From Nioella sp965215655 (lineage in GTDB: Bacteria; Pseudomonadota; Alphaproteobacteria; Rhodobacterales; Rhodobacteraceae), in assembly GCF_965215655.1 (NCBI RefSeq), contig NZ_OZ244111.1:2666001-2730000 (forward strand): DNA of 64,000 nucleotides. The letters run 5' to 3'. A model generated the notes under the pieces. That model searched no databases. It was not told the origin of the DNA and saw only the letters and a list, made by a program, of their open reading frames with translations. Every line of letters begins with the position of its first letter. The stretch's first letter is position 1. The position numbers and the translations under genes are program-made. This document shows, piece after piece, positions 53,823 through 61,531 of this stretch.

Positions 53823-54284
53823 TTAGATGCACTTGAAATAGTCGAACGGTTCCAGACAGTCGCGGCAGCGCCACGTCGCCTTGCACGGGGTCGATCCGAA
53901 CTGGCTGATCCGTTCCAGATTGGTGCTGTGGCATTGCGGGCAGCGGCTTGGCCCGCCTGCGGGTTGCGGCGGCGCGATGCCGTAGTCTTCCAGCTTGGCG
54001 CGGCCTTTCTCGGTCAGCCAATCGGTGGTCCAGGGTGGCGAGATCTGGCGCTTCAGCTCCAGTTTCTCGATGCCGTGGCCGCGCAGCGCGGTTTCGATAT
54101 CGAGATTGATGATGCTGGTCGCGGGACAGCCGGAATAGGTGGGCGTCACCGACACGACCAGCGTGTCGCCCTGCCATTCCACGCCCCGGATGATGCCGAG
54201 ATCGACCAGAGAGATCACCGGGATCTCGGGGTCGGGCACGGCAGCGAGCCACTCCCAGACCTGATCGACCGAGGGCTTATCCAT
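53823..54284 (-). CDS. paaD: Epoxidase maturation protein PaaD
   Basis: A 153-residue protein with an N-terminal DUF59/MIP18 domain (DPEIPVISLVDLGI near residue 17, and YSGCPATS) and a C-terminal zinc-ribbon-like region with CPQC, CRDC and a final KC. It is needed for assembly of the epoxidase, probably in Fe-S or diiron maturation. ATG 54284 is used; a GTG at 54293 that overlaps the paaC stop (GTGA) is an equally plausible start adding three residues. Confidence 0.92.
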   Translation of the reverse strand: MDKPSVDQVWEWLAAVPDPEIPVISLVDLGIIRGVEWQGDTLVVSVTPTYSGCPATSIINLDIETALRGHGIEKLELKRQISPPWTTDWLTEKGRAKLEDYGIAPPQPAGGPSRCPQCHSTNLERISQFGSTPCKATWRCRDCLEPFDYFKCI

Positions 54285-54289
54285 CACAC

Positions 54290-55054
54290 TCACCACGTCG
54301 CGCCCGGATAGGCGCGCTGCAACCACTGCATCGAGGTCAGAAGGTGACCCAGATGTTCGGTATGCATCCGGCCATTGCGCCCGCCCTTGTGGACGTAGCC
54401 GCCACCCGGAATGGCCAATGTGGCCTCCGCCAGCACCCGACCGACGATATCGTCGTATTCGGCGCGCAATTCAGCGGGGTCAGGGGCGATCCCGGCCTCT
54501 GCCAGCATCTCATCCGACTTATCCTTTTCGAACATTTCCCCACAATACGGATAGAGATAATCCAAGGCCGCCTGCATCCGGCTATGACTTTCCTCGGTTC
54601 CATCCCCAAGACCGATCACCGTGTCGCCGGAGCGTTCCAGATGATAGGTCACCTCCTTATGGGCCTTCTCTGCGATGGCCGAAACACGCGCGTCAGACGA
54701 CCCTTTCAGCCAGTCGGTCATCACGAAGGACCACGCGTCATAGAGAAACTGCCGCATCAGCGTCTGGCCGAAATCGCCGTTCGGCAGCTCCACCATCAGC
54801 ACATTGCGAAAGTCCCAGGCGTCGCGCAGGAAGGCCAGGTTGTCGGCCGTGCGACCCTTGCCCTCGACCTCACCCGCCAGCCCCAGCCAGAACTGCGTCT
54901 GCCCGATCATGTCGAGCGCGGTGTTGGCCAGCGCGATATCCTCCTCCAGCACCGGGGAATGGCCGCACCATTCCGACACCCGGTGCCCGAGGATCAGCGT
55001 ATTGTCCCCCAACCGCAGGAGAAACTGGAACAGAGCCTCATCCTTGGTCATCAC
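54290..55054 (-). CDS. paaC: Phenylacetyl-CoA epoxidase structural subunit PaaC
   Basis: A 254-residue ferritin-like subunit that pairs with PaaA in the epoxidase core. Recognisable blocks are LGDNTLILGHRVSEWCGHSPVLEED (in parts, residues 16-40) and MHTEHLGHLLTSMQWLQRAYPGA at the end. Length is normal (E. coli 248). It overlaps paaB by ATGA. PaaC is non-catalytic but required for the complex. Confidence 0.94.
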   Translation of the reverse strand: MMTKDEALFQFLLRLGDNTLILGHRVSEWCGHSPVLEEDIALANTALDMIGQTQFWLGLAGEVEGKGRTADNLAFLRDAWDFRNVLMVELPNGDFGQTLMRQFLYDAWSFVMTDWLKGSSDARVSAIAEKAHKEVTYHLERSGDTVIGLGDGTEESHSRMQAALDYLYPYCGEMFEKDKSDEMLAEAGIAPDPAELRAEYDDIVGRVLAEATLAIPGGGYVHKGGRNGRMHTEHLGHLLTSMQWLQRAYPGATW

Positions 55055-55335
55055 ATATGCCCCACTTCATCGGGAATGTCGTAGAAGGTCGGGTGACGGT
55101 AGATCTTGCTTTCCGACGGCTCGAAGAGCGGGCCTTTTTCGGACGGGGAACTGGCCGCGATGTGTTTCGCTTCCACCACCCAGATCGACACGCCCTCATT
55201 GCGGCGGGTATAGACGTCGCGCGCGTTCTTCACCGCCATCTCCGCATCCGGCGCGTGCAAAGACCCGACATGCCGGTGGCTCAGCCCATGCTGGCCGCGA
55301 ATGAAGATCTCCCACAGGGGCCATTCGTTTTTCAT
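55051..55335 (-). CDS. paaB: Phenylacetyl-CoA epoxidase subunit PaaB
   Basis: A 94-residue small subunit with the PaaB signature WPLWEIFIRGQHGLSHRHVGSLHAPDAEMA (in parts, residues 4-34) and the end HPTFYDIPDEVGHM. It bridges PaaAC units. It sits between paaA (12 bases) and paaC (ATGA overlap). Length is normal. Confidence 0.95.
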   Translation of the reverse strand: MKNEWPLWEIFIRGQHGLSHRHVGSLHAPDAEMAVKNARDVYTRRNEGVSIWVVEAKHIAASSPSEKGPLFEPSESKIYRHPTFYDIPDEVGHM

Positions 55336-55347
55336 CTCAGATCCTCC

Positions 55348-56340
55348 TCATTCCGCCGCAACTTTGCGGGCGGCTTTCTTGCGGGCATGGGCCAGCAGCC
55401 CGTCACGCACCCATTCCCCATCGTCCCATGCCGCAACACGGTCATTCATCCGGTCCACGTTGCAGGGGCCGTTGCCCTTGATGACATTGAAGAATTCGGG
55501 CCAATCCGGTTCGGAGAAGTCGTAATGCCCGCGCTCTTCGTTCCACTTGATATTCGGGTCCGGCAGGTCGAGCTTCAGGTACTCGATCTGCGGAATGGTC
55601 TGGTCCACGAATTGCTGGCGCAGCTCGTCATTGGACTTCACCTTGATCTTCCACGCCATCGACTGTTCCGAATGGGTCGATTCCGCGTCCGACGGCCCGA
55701 ACATCATCAGCGCCGGGAACCACAGCCGGTTCAAAGCATCCTGCGCCTGCCGTTTCTGCTCCGGCGTGCCAAAGGCCATCGCGCGGATCGCGTCGTAACC
55801 CTGCCGCGCGTGAAAGCTCTCTTCCTTGCAGATGCGGATCATGGCGCGGCTATACGGCCCGTAGGACGTGCGTTGCAGCGCCACCTGGTTCACGATCGCC
55901 GCCCCATCGACCAGCCAGCCCACGGCGCCGATATCGGCCCAGTTGAGCGTCGGGTAGTTGAAGATCGACGAATACTTCATCTTGCCTTCATGCAGCAGTT
56001 CAATGAGCTCATCCCGGCTCACGCCAAGCGTCTCTGCGGCGGAATAGAGGTACAACCCATGCCCCGCCTCGTCCTGCACCTTGGCCAGCAGGATCGCTTT
56101 CCGTTCCAGCGTCGGCGCGCGGGTGATCCAGTTGCCCTCGGGCAATTGCCCCACCACCTCGGAATGGGCGTGCTGGCCGATCTGGCGGATCAGCGTCCGG
56201 CGGTAATCCTCCGGCATCCAGTCGCGCGGTTCGATCTTGATATCGTTGTCGATCTTGTCCTGAAAGGCACGCTCTTCCTCGGACATCTCCTCGCGCGGTT
56301 TGATCCCGTTTGAGGCCGTCTTGATCATCTGTGCATACAT
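55348..56340 (-). CDS. paaA: Phenylacetyl-CoA epoxidase catalytic subunit PaaA
   Basis: A 330-residue diiron oxygenase that epoxidises the ring of phenylacetyl-CoA. The ferritin-like metal motifs are present: DEAGH (near residue 90) and CKEESFHARQG (near residue 172) both give ExxH spacing. Length is typical. It follows the thiolase gene after 16 bases and is followed by paaB. It is the key enzyme of the aerobic hybrid phenylacetate route. Confidence 0.95.
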   Translation of the reverse strand: MYAQMIKTASNGIKPREEMSEEERAFQDKIDNDIKIEPRDWMPEDYRRTLIRQIGQHAHSEVVGQLPEGNWITRAPTLERKAILLAKVQDEAGHGLYLYSAAETLGVSRDELIELLHEGKMKYSSIFNYPTLNWADIGAVGWLVDGAAIVNQVALQRTSYGPYSRAMIRICKEESFHARQGYDAIRAMAFGTPEQKRQAQDALNRLWFPALMMFGPSDAESTHSEQSMAWKIKVKSNDELRQQFVDQTIPQIEYLKLDLPDPNIKWNEERGHYDFSEPDWPEFFNVIKGNGPCNVDRMNDRVAAWDDGEWVRDGLLAHARKKAARKVAAE

Positions 56341-56356
56341 TTTCCCGTGTCTCCCT

Positions 56357-57559
56357 TCAGACCCGTTCCAGGATCAGGGCCACGCCCTGCCCCACGCCCA
56401 CGCACATGGTGCACAGCGCATAGCGCCCACCTGTGCGGTTGAGTTGATAGGCCGCCGTCAACACCAGCCGCGTGCCCGACATGCCAAGCGGATGGCCAAG
56501 CGCGATGGCGCCCCCGTTGGGGTTCACATGCGCCGCATCATCGGCGACGCCCAGTACCCGCAACGTGGCCAAGCCCTGGCTGGCAAAGGCCTCGTTCAGC
56601 TCGATCACATCCATCTGCCCGATGCTCAGCCCCGCCTTGGCCAACACCTTGCGGGTGGCCGGCACAGGGCCGATCCCCATGACGCGGGGCTCCACCCCCG
56701 CCGCCGCCATCGCCACGACCCGCGCCATGGGCGTCAGCCCGTTGGTCTTGGCCGCCGCCTCAGATGCCAGCAGCACCGCCGCTGCACCATCATTGACGCC
56801 AGAGGCATTGCCCGCCGTCACCGTCTTGTCCGGGCCATTGACACCCTTCAGACCCGCCAGTTTCTCGGCTGTCGTGCCGGGGCGCGGGTGTTCGTCCGTA
56901 TCGACCACCACAGGATCGCCCTTGCGCTGCGGAACACTCACGGGCGTGATCTCATCCGCGAACAGCCCCGCCGCCTGCGCCGCTTCCCACCGGGCCTGAG
57001 ACCGGGCGGCAAAGGCATCCTGATCGACGCGGCTAATACCGTAATCCTCGGCCACATTATCGGCGGTTTCAGGCATCGAATCCGTGCCATAGGCCGCCTG
57101 CATCTTCTTGTTAACGAAGCGCCAGCCGATCGTGGTGTCGTAAACCGCATTGGCCCGCGAAAAGGCGCTGGTGGCTTTCGGCATCACGAAGGGCGCGCGG
57201 CTCATGCTTTCCACGCCGCCCGCGATCACCAGGTCATAATCGCCCGCCTTGATCCCCCGCGCGGCCATGCCCACGGCATCCATGCCGCTGGCGCAGAGCC
57301 GATTCACCGTGGTCCCCGGCACGCTCACCGGCAGCCCCGCCAGCAATGCCGCCATACGCGCCACATTGCGATTGTCCTCGCCCGCCTGGTTGGCATCGCC
57401 ATAGATCACATCGTCAAGCGCGCCCCAATCCACACCGGGATTGCGCGCCATCAGGGCCGCAATGGGCAATGCCGCAAGGTCATCGGTGCGGATGGAACTC
57501 AGCGCCCCTCCGTACCGGCCAATTGGTGTTCTGGTGGCATCGCAGATGAATGCGTCCAT
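56357..57559 (-). CDS. paaJ: 3-oxoadipyl-CoA / dehydrosuberyl-CoA thiolase
   Basis: A 400-residue thiolase that splits the last intermediates of the pathway to succinyl-CoA and acetyl-CoA. The catalytic Cys is in NRLCASGMDAV (near residue 90), with the His in GGAIALGHPLGMSG and the second Cys in CTMCVGVGQG. It has the PcaF/PaaJ pattern NQAGEDNRNVARMA. ATG 57559 is preferred over an in-frame start six codons upstream. It is the first gene of paaJ-A-B-C-D-E-paralogue, which is unusual but functional placement. The promoter region holds operator site 2. Confidence 0.93.
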   Translation of the reverse strand: MDAFICDATRTPIGRYGGALSSIRTDDLAALPIAALMARNPGVDWGALDDVIYGDANQAGEDNRNVARMAALLAGLPVSVPGTTVNRLCASGMDAVGMAARGIKAGDYDLVIAGGVESMSRAPFVMPKATSAFSRANAVYDTTIGWRFVNKKMQAAYGTDSMPETADNVAEDYGISRVDQDAFAARSQARWEAAQAAGLFADEITPVSVPQRKGDPVVVDTDEHPRPGTTAEKLAGLKGVNGPDKTVTAGNASGVNDGAAAVLLASEAAAKTNGLTPMARVVAMAAAGVEPRVMGIGPVPATRKVLAKAGLSIGQMDVIELNEAFASQGLATLRVLGVADDAAHVNPNGGAIALGHPLGMSGTRLVLTAAYQLNRTGGRYALCTMCVGVGQGVALILERV

Positions 57560-57593
57560 GTGGCGGAATCCTCCCAAGTGTCGCGCAAATAAC

Positions 57594-57615
57594 TGACCGC
57601 ATGGTCGGGATATGC
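57594..57615. promoter_or_regulatory. Candidate paa operator, site 2
   Basis: This 22-base element begins TGACC, contains the dyad GACC-GCAT-GGTC followed by GGG, and ends TATGC. It matches site 1 (46881-46902) in 15 of 22 positions and lies 35 bases upstream of the paaJ start, where a repressor would act. Confidence 0.6.
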
Positions 57616-57660
57616 TGCAACGCGATTCGTTGCAAGAGAAATGTTACGCCAATCGGTAAC
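57616..57660. promoter_or_regulatory. Clustered inverted repeats upstream of paaJ
   Basis: TGCAACG and CGTTGCA form perfect 7-base arms (57616-57634), followed by GTTAC-N8-GTAAC (57643-57660). They adjoin the candidate operator and may be additional regulator sites. The rest of this 426-base gap (57560-57985) contains repeat copy B and a phased tandem repeat with a + strand terminator, and no gene. Confidence 0.4.
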
Positions 57661-57731
57661 AAAGCGAATATCTCGTAACGTGTCCGAACGAGCCGAGCGA
57701 GCGACCACGGCCTTCCCAAAAACCGTCCTCC

Positions 57732-57912
57732 CCTTCTTCTTTGCCCAAATACCCCCGCCGGAGGCATCCCCCCTCACCACACATCCGGCCATCCGACCCG
57801 ACAGACCGCCCGCACCACAGATCCGTGGCAACGCGGACCGACGAGGCCTCCCGGCGCATGCCGGGGGGTTGAGGAGGGCCGCTCACGGGTCGACGCCGGC
57901 AGGCGGCGAAAC
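57732..57912 (+). repeat. Structured intergenic repeat, copy B (candidate small RNA)
   Basis: The second copy of the element at 36251-36429, with the same blocks in the same order. Its central hairpin is CCCGGC-GCAT-GCCGGG (57850-57865): compared with copy A, one pair changes from C-G to G-C so that pairing is kept, and the loop differs. A second stem CGCC-GGCA-GGCG lies near the 3' end. Unlike copy A it does not follow a + strand gene, and a + strand terminator lies about 40 bases downstream. Confidence 0.75.
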
Positions 57913-57926
57913 CGCTTTCCGTCTGC

Positions 57927-57967
57927 ACGCATGGTGTACGGGGGGTGTACAGGGGGTGTACGCATGG
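57927..57967. repeat. Phased tandem repeat GGTGTAC
   Basis: GGTGTAC occurs at 57933, 57944 and 57955, an exact 11-base period separated mainly by G-runs. The block is flanked by direct copies of ACGCATGG at 57927 and 57960 (33 bases apart). Spacing of about one helical turn is typical of phased protein-binding sites. Confidence 0.7.
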
Positions 57968-57982
57968 CACCCCCCTGTTTTT
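57949..57982 (+). terminator. Plus-strand terminator-like hairpin
   Basis: ACAGGGGGTG pairs with CACCCCCCTGT (one bulged C) over a 9-base loop and is followed by TTTT on the + strand. On the minus strand no T-run follows. The flanking coding genes are all on the minus strand, so it would end an uncharacterised + strand transcript, perhaps from repeat copy B. Confidence 0.55.
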
Positions 57983-57985
57983 CGT

Positions 57986-59428
57986 CTATCTGCGGCCGGT
58001 TCCGCCCGCCCCGTCCGGCACCCCGAAACCCGCATGCGCCTGCGCAATCCGGGTCAGCAGATCGGCCATCTCCGCCGGTGGCTCTGCCGCCCGGCGGGTC
58101 TGCATGTCGACATGGATCAGCAACTGCTCCACCGTCGCCGCCACCTCGCCATTGCAGCGAATCGTGTAGAACAGCTTGAGCTTCTTGCCCTTGGCCTCCA
58201 GCACCTGCGTCGTCGCGGTGATCCGGTCTCCGATCATCACCTCGGCCAGATAGCGCACATGGTTTTCCACCGTGAACCAGCTGCCCTGCGTGGCGATATA
58301 GTCGGGCGTTGTGCCGATCCACAGCAGGAACCGGTCGCTCGCCTCCGACATCGCCTGTACATAGCGGCTTTCGTTCATATGGCCGTTGCCATCGACCCAA
58401 TCCGTCGGCACCTGCCGGTCCAGGGTCACCATCGGAACCATCAGGTCCGGCATCGCAGGTTCGATGGATTTTTCGTGATCTGCCAAGACCTTACCAACGG
58501 CAGATCCGCGCGCCTTCAGGCTACGCATCATCCCGATCAGGTTGCCGTCGCGCAGGGATTCCAGCTCTGCAATCGACAGGTGCCCCGACTGCGCATCCGA
58601 CTGGCTGGCGATCATCTCGATCAGCTCATCGGTCAATTCCGGCACATCCATCAGCTTCGTCCAGGGCCATTCCAGCGCCGGGCCGAACTGGCTTATGAAA
58701 TGCGCCATCCCGGCAGGGCCACCAGCCACACGGTAGGTCTCGAAAAGGCCCATCTGCCCCCAGCGCAGGCCAAAGCCCATGCGGATCGCGTCGTCGATTT
58801 CCTCGGTTGTGGCGATGCCATCCTTGATCAGCCACAGCGCCTCGCGCCAGACGGCTTCCAGGAAACGGTCGGCGATATGGGCGGGGATCTCCTGCCGGAC
58901 CTTCAGCGGGAAAAGACCAACGGTTTCAAGTAGTTCCTTGGCCCGATCCAGCGTTGCCGGGTCGGTCTTCTCGGACCCCACCAGCTCAATCAGCGGCAGG
59001 AGGTAAACCGGGTTGAACGGGTGTGCGACGATGATCTGCTCGGGCCGCGTGGCGCAGTTTTGCAGTTCTGACGGCATGAAACCGGAGGTTGACGAGCCAA
59101 TGATCGCGTCCGGGTCGCAGACCGATTGCACCTGCTGGTAGAGCTTCTGTTTCAGCTCCAGCCGCTCCGGCGCGCTTTCCTGGATCCAGACAGCGCCCTC
59201 CACCGCCTCGCTGATGGTCTCATGAAAACTCAAATTGCCTTCTGCGGGTAAGGCCACATCATAGAGCGCGGGCAACGCCTTGCGCGCCCGGCCCAGCATG
59301 GCGTTCAGGGTTTCCTCCGCCGTTGGCGACGGGTCGAACACCCGCACATCCCAGCCCATCAGCAGGAACCGCGCGGCCCATCCGCCGCCAATCACGCCCC
59401 CGCCCAGAATTGCCGCTGTCTTGGTCAT
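57986..59428 (-). CDS. Fused L-carnitine dehydrogenase / betainyl-CoA thioesterase
   Basis: A 480-residue two-domain protein. The N-terminal part (about 1-315) is a 3-hydroxyacyl-CoA-dehydrogenase-like NAD enzyme (GGGVIGGGWAARF at 9-21, SSTSGFMPSELQ, HPFNPVYLLPLIELV) of the L-carnitine 3-dehydrogenase type (CdhA). The C-terminal part (about 325-470) is a hot-dog thioesterase with DWVDGNGHMNESRY, matching CdhB-type betainyl-CoA thioesterase. It catalyses the first and last steps of carnitine to glycine betaine; the middle step belongs to the BKACE gene in the same operon. It starts one base after the SDR stop, last in the operon. Confidence 0.9.
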   Translation of the reverse strand: MTKTAAILGGGVIGGGWAARFLLMGWDVRVFDPSPTAEETLNAMLGRARKALPALYDVALPAEGNLSFHETISEAVEGAVWIQESAPERLELKQKLYQQVQSVCDPDAIIGSSTSGFMPSELQNCATRPEQIIVAHPFNPVYLLPLIELVGSEKTDPATLDRAKELLETVGLFPLKVRQEIPAHIADRFLEAVWREALWLIKDGIATTEEIDDAIRMGFGLRWGQMGLFETYRVAGGPAGMAHFISQFGPALEWPWTKLMDVPELTDELIEMIASQSDAQSGHLSIAELESLRDGNLIGMMRSLKARGSAVGKVLADHEKSIEPAMPDLMVPMVTLDRQVPTDWVDGNGHMNESRYVQAMSEASDRFLLWIGTTPDYIATQGSWFTVENHVRYLAEVMIGDRITATTQVLEAKGKKLKLFYTIRCNGEVAATVEQLLIHVDMQTRRAAEPPAEMADLLTRIAQAHAGFGVPDGAGGTGRR

Positions 59429-59429
59429 T

Positions 59430-60206
59430 TCAATCCCCGTTCGATTCCGTGTGCCCGTCGACAGCCATCGCCTGCCCCGAGACCTTGTTGCCCATATCCG
59501 ACGCCAGGAAGAGCGCCATATTGGCGATATCCTGCGCGGTCACCCATGTTTTCATCGAGACGCATTGCACATAGCTGCGCCGCACCTCGTCTTCGCTGAC
59601 ACCGCGCGCCTTGGCCTCATTGGCCACAACGCGATCCATGCGCGGGCCTTCCACAGCCCCTGGGCAGAGCGCGTTGACGCGGATATTGTAGGGGCCAAGC
59701 TCCATCGCCCAGGTCTTGGTCAGCCCGATGATCCCCCATTTCGCCGCTGCATAGGGCGACCGGAACGGATGCCCGAAAAGCCCCGAGGTCGAAGAGGTCA
59801 GCAACAGAAGCCCCGATTTCTGCGCCTTCATCACCGGTGCCGCGCGGCGCGCCACCAGGAAGGCCCCGTCGAGATTGACGGCAAGGGTTTCCTTCCAACC
59901 ATCAAAGGGCATGTCCTCCACCGGCGCAGCAGGCCCCCCGATCCCGGCATTGGCCGCCGCCACGTCGAGCCCGCCGAGCGCCTCCAGCGCCTCGTCAAAG
60001 AACCCATCCACCTGGTCCATATCGGTGACATTCACCACGCGGGTCAGGATATCGGGATTGGCCGCTGCCATCGCTGCGCAGGCGGCCTCGTCCACGTCGC
60101 AGACCGCAACGCGCGCCCCCTTTGCCTTGAAGCTTTCGGCCATCACCCGGCCTATTCCTGCTGCGCCCGCGGTGATCAGAACGCGCTTGCCCTGCAATCC
60201 GTCCAT
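59430..60206 (-). CDS. SDR-family oxidoreductase in carnitine operon
   Basis: A 258-residue classical SDR with TAGAAGIGR at about 12-20 (Ala in place of the usual first Gly context), ANAGIGG, the catalytic Ser in SSTSGLFG and YAAAK. The end AMAVDGHTESNGD is slightly unusual. It lies between the small lipoprotein gene and the dehydrogenase/thioesterase fusion. A role on acetoacetate released by the BKACE step or on a carnitine derivative is possible, but nothing in the sequence fixes the substrate. Confidence 0.88.
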   Translation of the reverse strand: MDGLQGKRVLITAGAAGIGRVMAESFKAKGARVAVCDVDEAACAAMAAANPDILTRVVNVTDMDQVDGFFDEALEALGGLDVAAANAGIGGPAAPVEDMPFDGWKETLAVNLDGAFLVARRAAPVMKAQKSGLLLLTSSTSGLFGHPFRSPYAAAKWGIIGLTKTWAMELGPYNIRVNALCPGAVEGPRMDRVVANEAKARGVSEDEVRRSYVQCVSMKTWVTAQDIANMALFLASDMGNKVSGQAMAVDGHTESNGD

Positions 60207-60216
60207 GAGATTTGTC

Positions 60217-60534
60217 CTAATCTACGCAGATCGACACGACCTGCCCGGTGTCATCGAGAAAACTGTAGCAGCCGAACGCGTTGAAATGTGTGGAGCATGT
60301 CCGGCTCTCCGCGTCGCAATAGCCTTCGCAATCCGGGGCGGCGCTGCACATCTGGCCCGCGTCCGGCGTCGGTTCCGCGCAGAACTCAACGCCGGAGAAC
60401 CCGGCCCATCCGACATATCCACCCCGCGCAAGGCAAGCGGCTTCTTCCGCCGGGGACAGTTCCTCGGGGCTTTCTTCCACACATCCCCCCACCAGCAACA
60501 CCGCCAGCAGGGGAAACAGGTATGCGCCTTTCAT
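60217..60534 (-). CDS. Small cysteine-rich lipoprotein
   Basis: A 105-residue protein with a type II signal peptide; the lipobox LVGGC places the lipidated Cys at residue 18. The mature part is acidic and has eight further cysteines, which suggests a disulfide-rich periplasmic domain. I do not recognise the family. It is embedded in the carnitine operon, ten bases from both neighbours, which is unexpected for a lipoprotein. It might help sense or capture the substrate, or simply be carried along. Confidence 0.78.
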   Translation of the reverse strand: MKGAYLFPLLAVLLVGGCVEESPEELSPAEEAACLARGGYVGWAGFSGVEFCAEPTPDAGQMCSAAPDCEGYCDAESRTCSTHFNAFGCYSFLDDTGQVVSICVD

Positions 60535-60544
60535 CGCAGCGGCC

Positions 60545-61456
60545 TCAGGCCGGATCGCGCTTGGTCAGGCCAAGCTTGTCACGCACTTCCTGCGGGCCCA
60601 TGATGCGGCTGCCCATGGATTCCACGATGCCGCGCGCGCGGGTCACCAGCTGCTCATTCGTGGCCAGCACGCCCTTGTCGAGCCAGATATTGTCCTCCAG
60701 CCCCACGCGCACATGGCCACCCGCCAGAACGGAGGCCGCGACATAGTTCATCTGGTTCCGGCCAATCGAGAAGGCCGAGAAGGTCCAGTGATCGGGCACG
60801 TTATTGACCATCGCCATGAAGGTGTTGAGGTCATCGGGCGCGCCCCACGGCACCCCCATGCAGAGCTGCACAAGCGCCGGGTCGTCGAGGATGCCCTCCT
60901 CCACCAGCTTCTTGGCGAACCACAGGTGGCCGGTGTCGAAGGCTTCGATCTCGGGTTTCACGCCCGCATCGGTCATCATCTGGCCCATGGCGCGCAGGGT
61001 GCCGGGGGTGTTGACCATGATGTAATCGGCTTCGGCGAAGTTCATCGTGCCGCAATCGAGCGTGCAGATTTCAGGGCGGCAGTCGAGCACATGGGCAAAG
61101 CGCTCCGACGCGCCCGCCATATCGGTCCCTGCCTCGGAGGGCGGCAGCGGCTGCTCGATGCTGCCAAGCACGAGGTCGCCACCCATCCCGGCGGTCAGGT
61201 TCAGCACGACGTCCACGTCGGCGTCGCGGATACGCTCCGTCACTTCGCGGAACAATGCCCGGTCACGGTTCGGCACCCCGGTTTCGGGGTCGCGCACGTG
61301 GCAATGGACGATGGCCGCACCCGCCTTGGCCGCCGCGATGGCGCTGTTGGCGATCTGCTCGGGGCTGCGCGGCACATGCGGGCTGCGGTCCTGGGTGCCG
61401 CCCGATCCGGTGATGGCACAGGTGATGAATACGTCGCGCGAAGGGGTAAGGGGCAT
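60545..61456 (-). CDS. BKACE (DUF849) dehydrocarnitine cleavage enzyme
   Basis: A 303-residue beta-keto acid cleavage enzyme. The zinc ligands are visible in IVHCHVRDPETG (His51, His53) and in RVGLEDNIW. The family condenses a beta-keto acid with acetyl-CoA; with dehydrocarnitine this gives betainyl-CoA and acetoacetate (CdhC step). Linkage to the carnitine dehydrogenase/thioesterase fusion makes dehydrocarnitine the likely substrate. ATG 61456 starts the operon; longer in-frame extension is unsupported. A GlxA-type regulator is divergent across 75 bases. Confidence 0.92.
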   Translation of the reverse strand: MPLTPSRDVFITCAITGSGGTQDRSPHVPRSPEQIANSAIAAAKAGAAIVHCHVRDPETGVPNRDRALFREVTERIRDADVDVVLNLTAGMGGDLVLGSIEQPLPPSEAGTDMAGASERFAHVLDCRPEICTLDCGTMNFAEADYIMVNTPGTLRAMGQMMTDAGVKPEIEAFDTGHLWFAKKLVEEGILDDPALVQLCMGVPWGAPDDLNTFMAMVNNVPDHWTFSAFSIGRNQMNYVAASVLAGGHVRVGLEDNIWLDKGVLATNEQLVTRARGIVESMGSRIMGPQEVRDKLGLTKRDPA

Positions 61457-61531
61457 GCTGGTCTCCGTCCTCTGATTTCGGTTAGGAAAGCGCATGTTGC
61501 GGGTCAGGTCTTTGCGATATACGAAACATCC

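Noticed and set aside
41929..57559. Tropodithietic acid biosynthesis cluster
   Set aside because: Roseobacters use the paa route to feed this antibiotic, but no tda-type genes are present here; the block is complete for phenylacetate breakdown alone.
57927..57967. CRISPR-like array
   Set aside because: The repeats are only 7 bases with 4-base spacers, which is a phased tandem repeat rather than repeat-spacer structure.
60713..61531. Upstream extension of the CdhR-type regulator frame
   Set aside because: It runs antisense through the BKACE gene; the family N-terminus begins at 61532.
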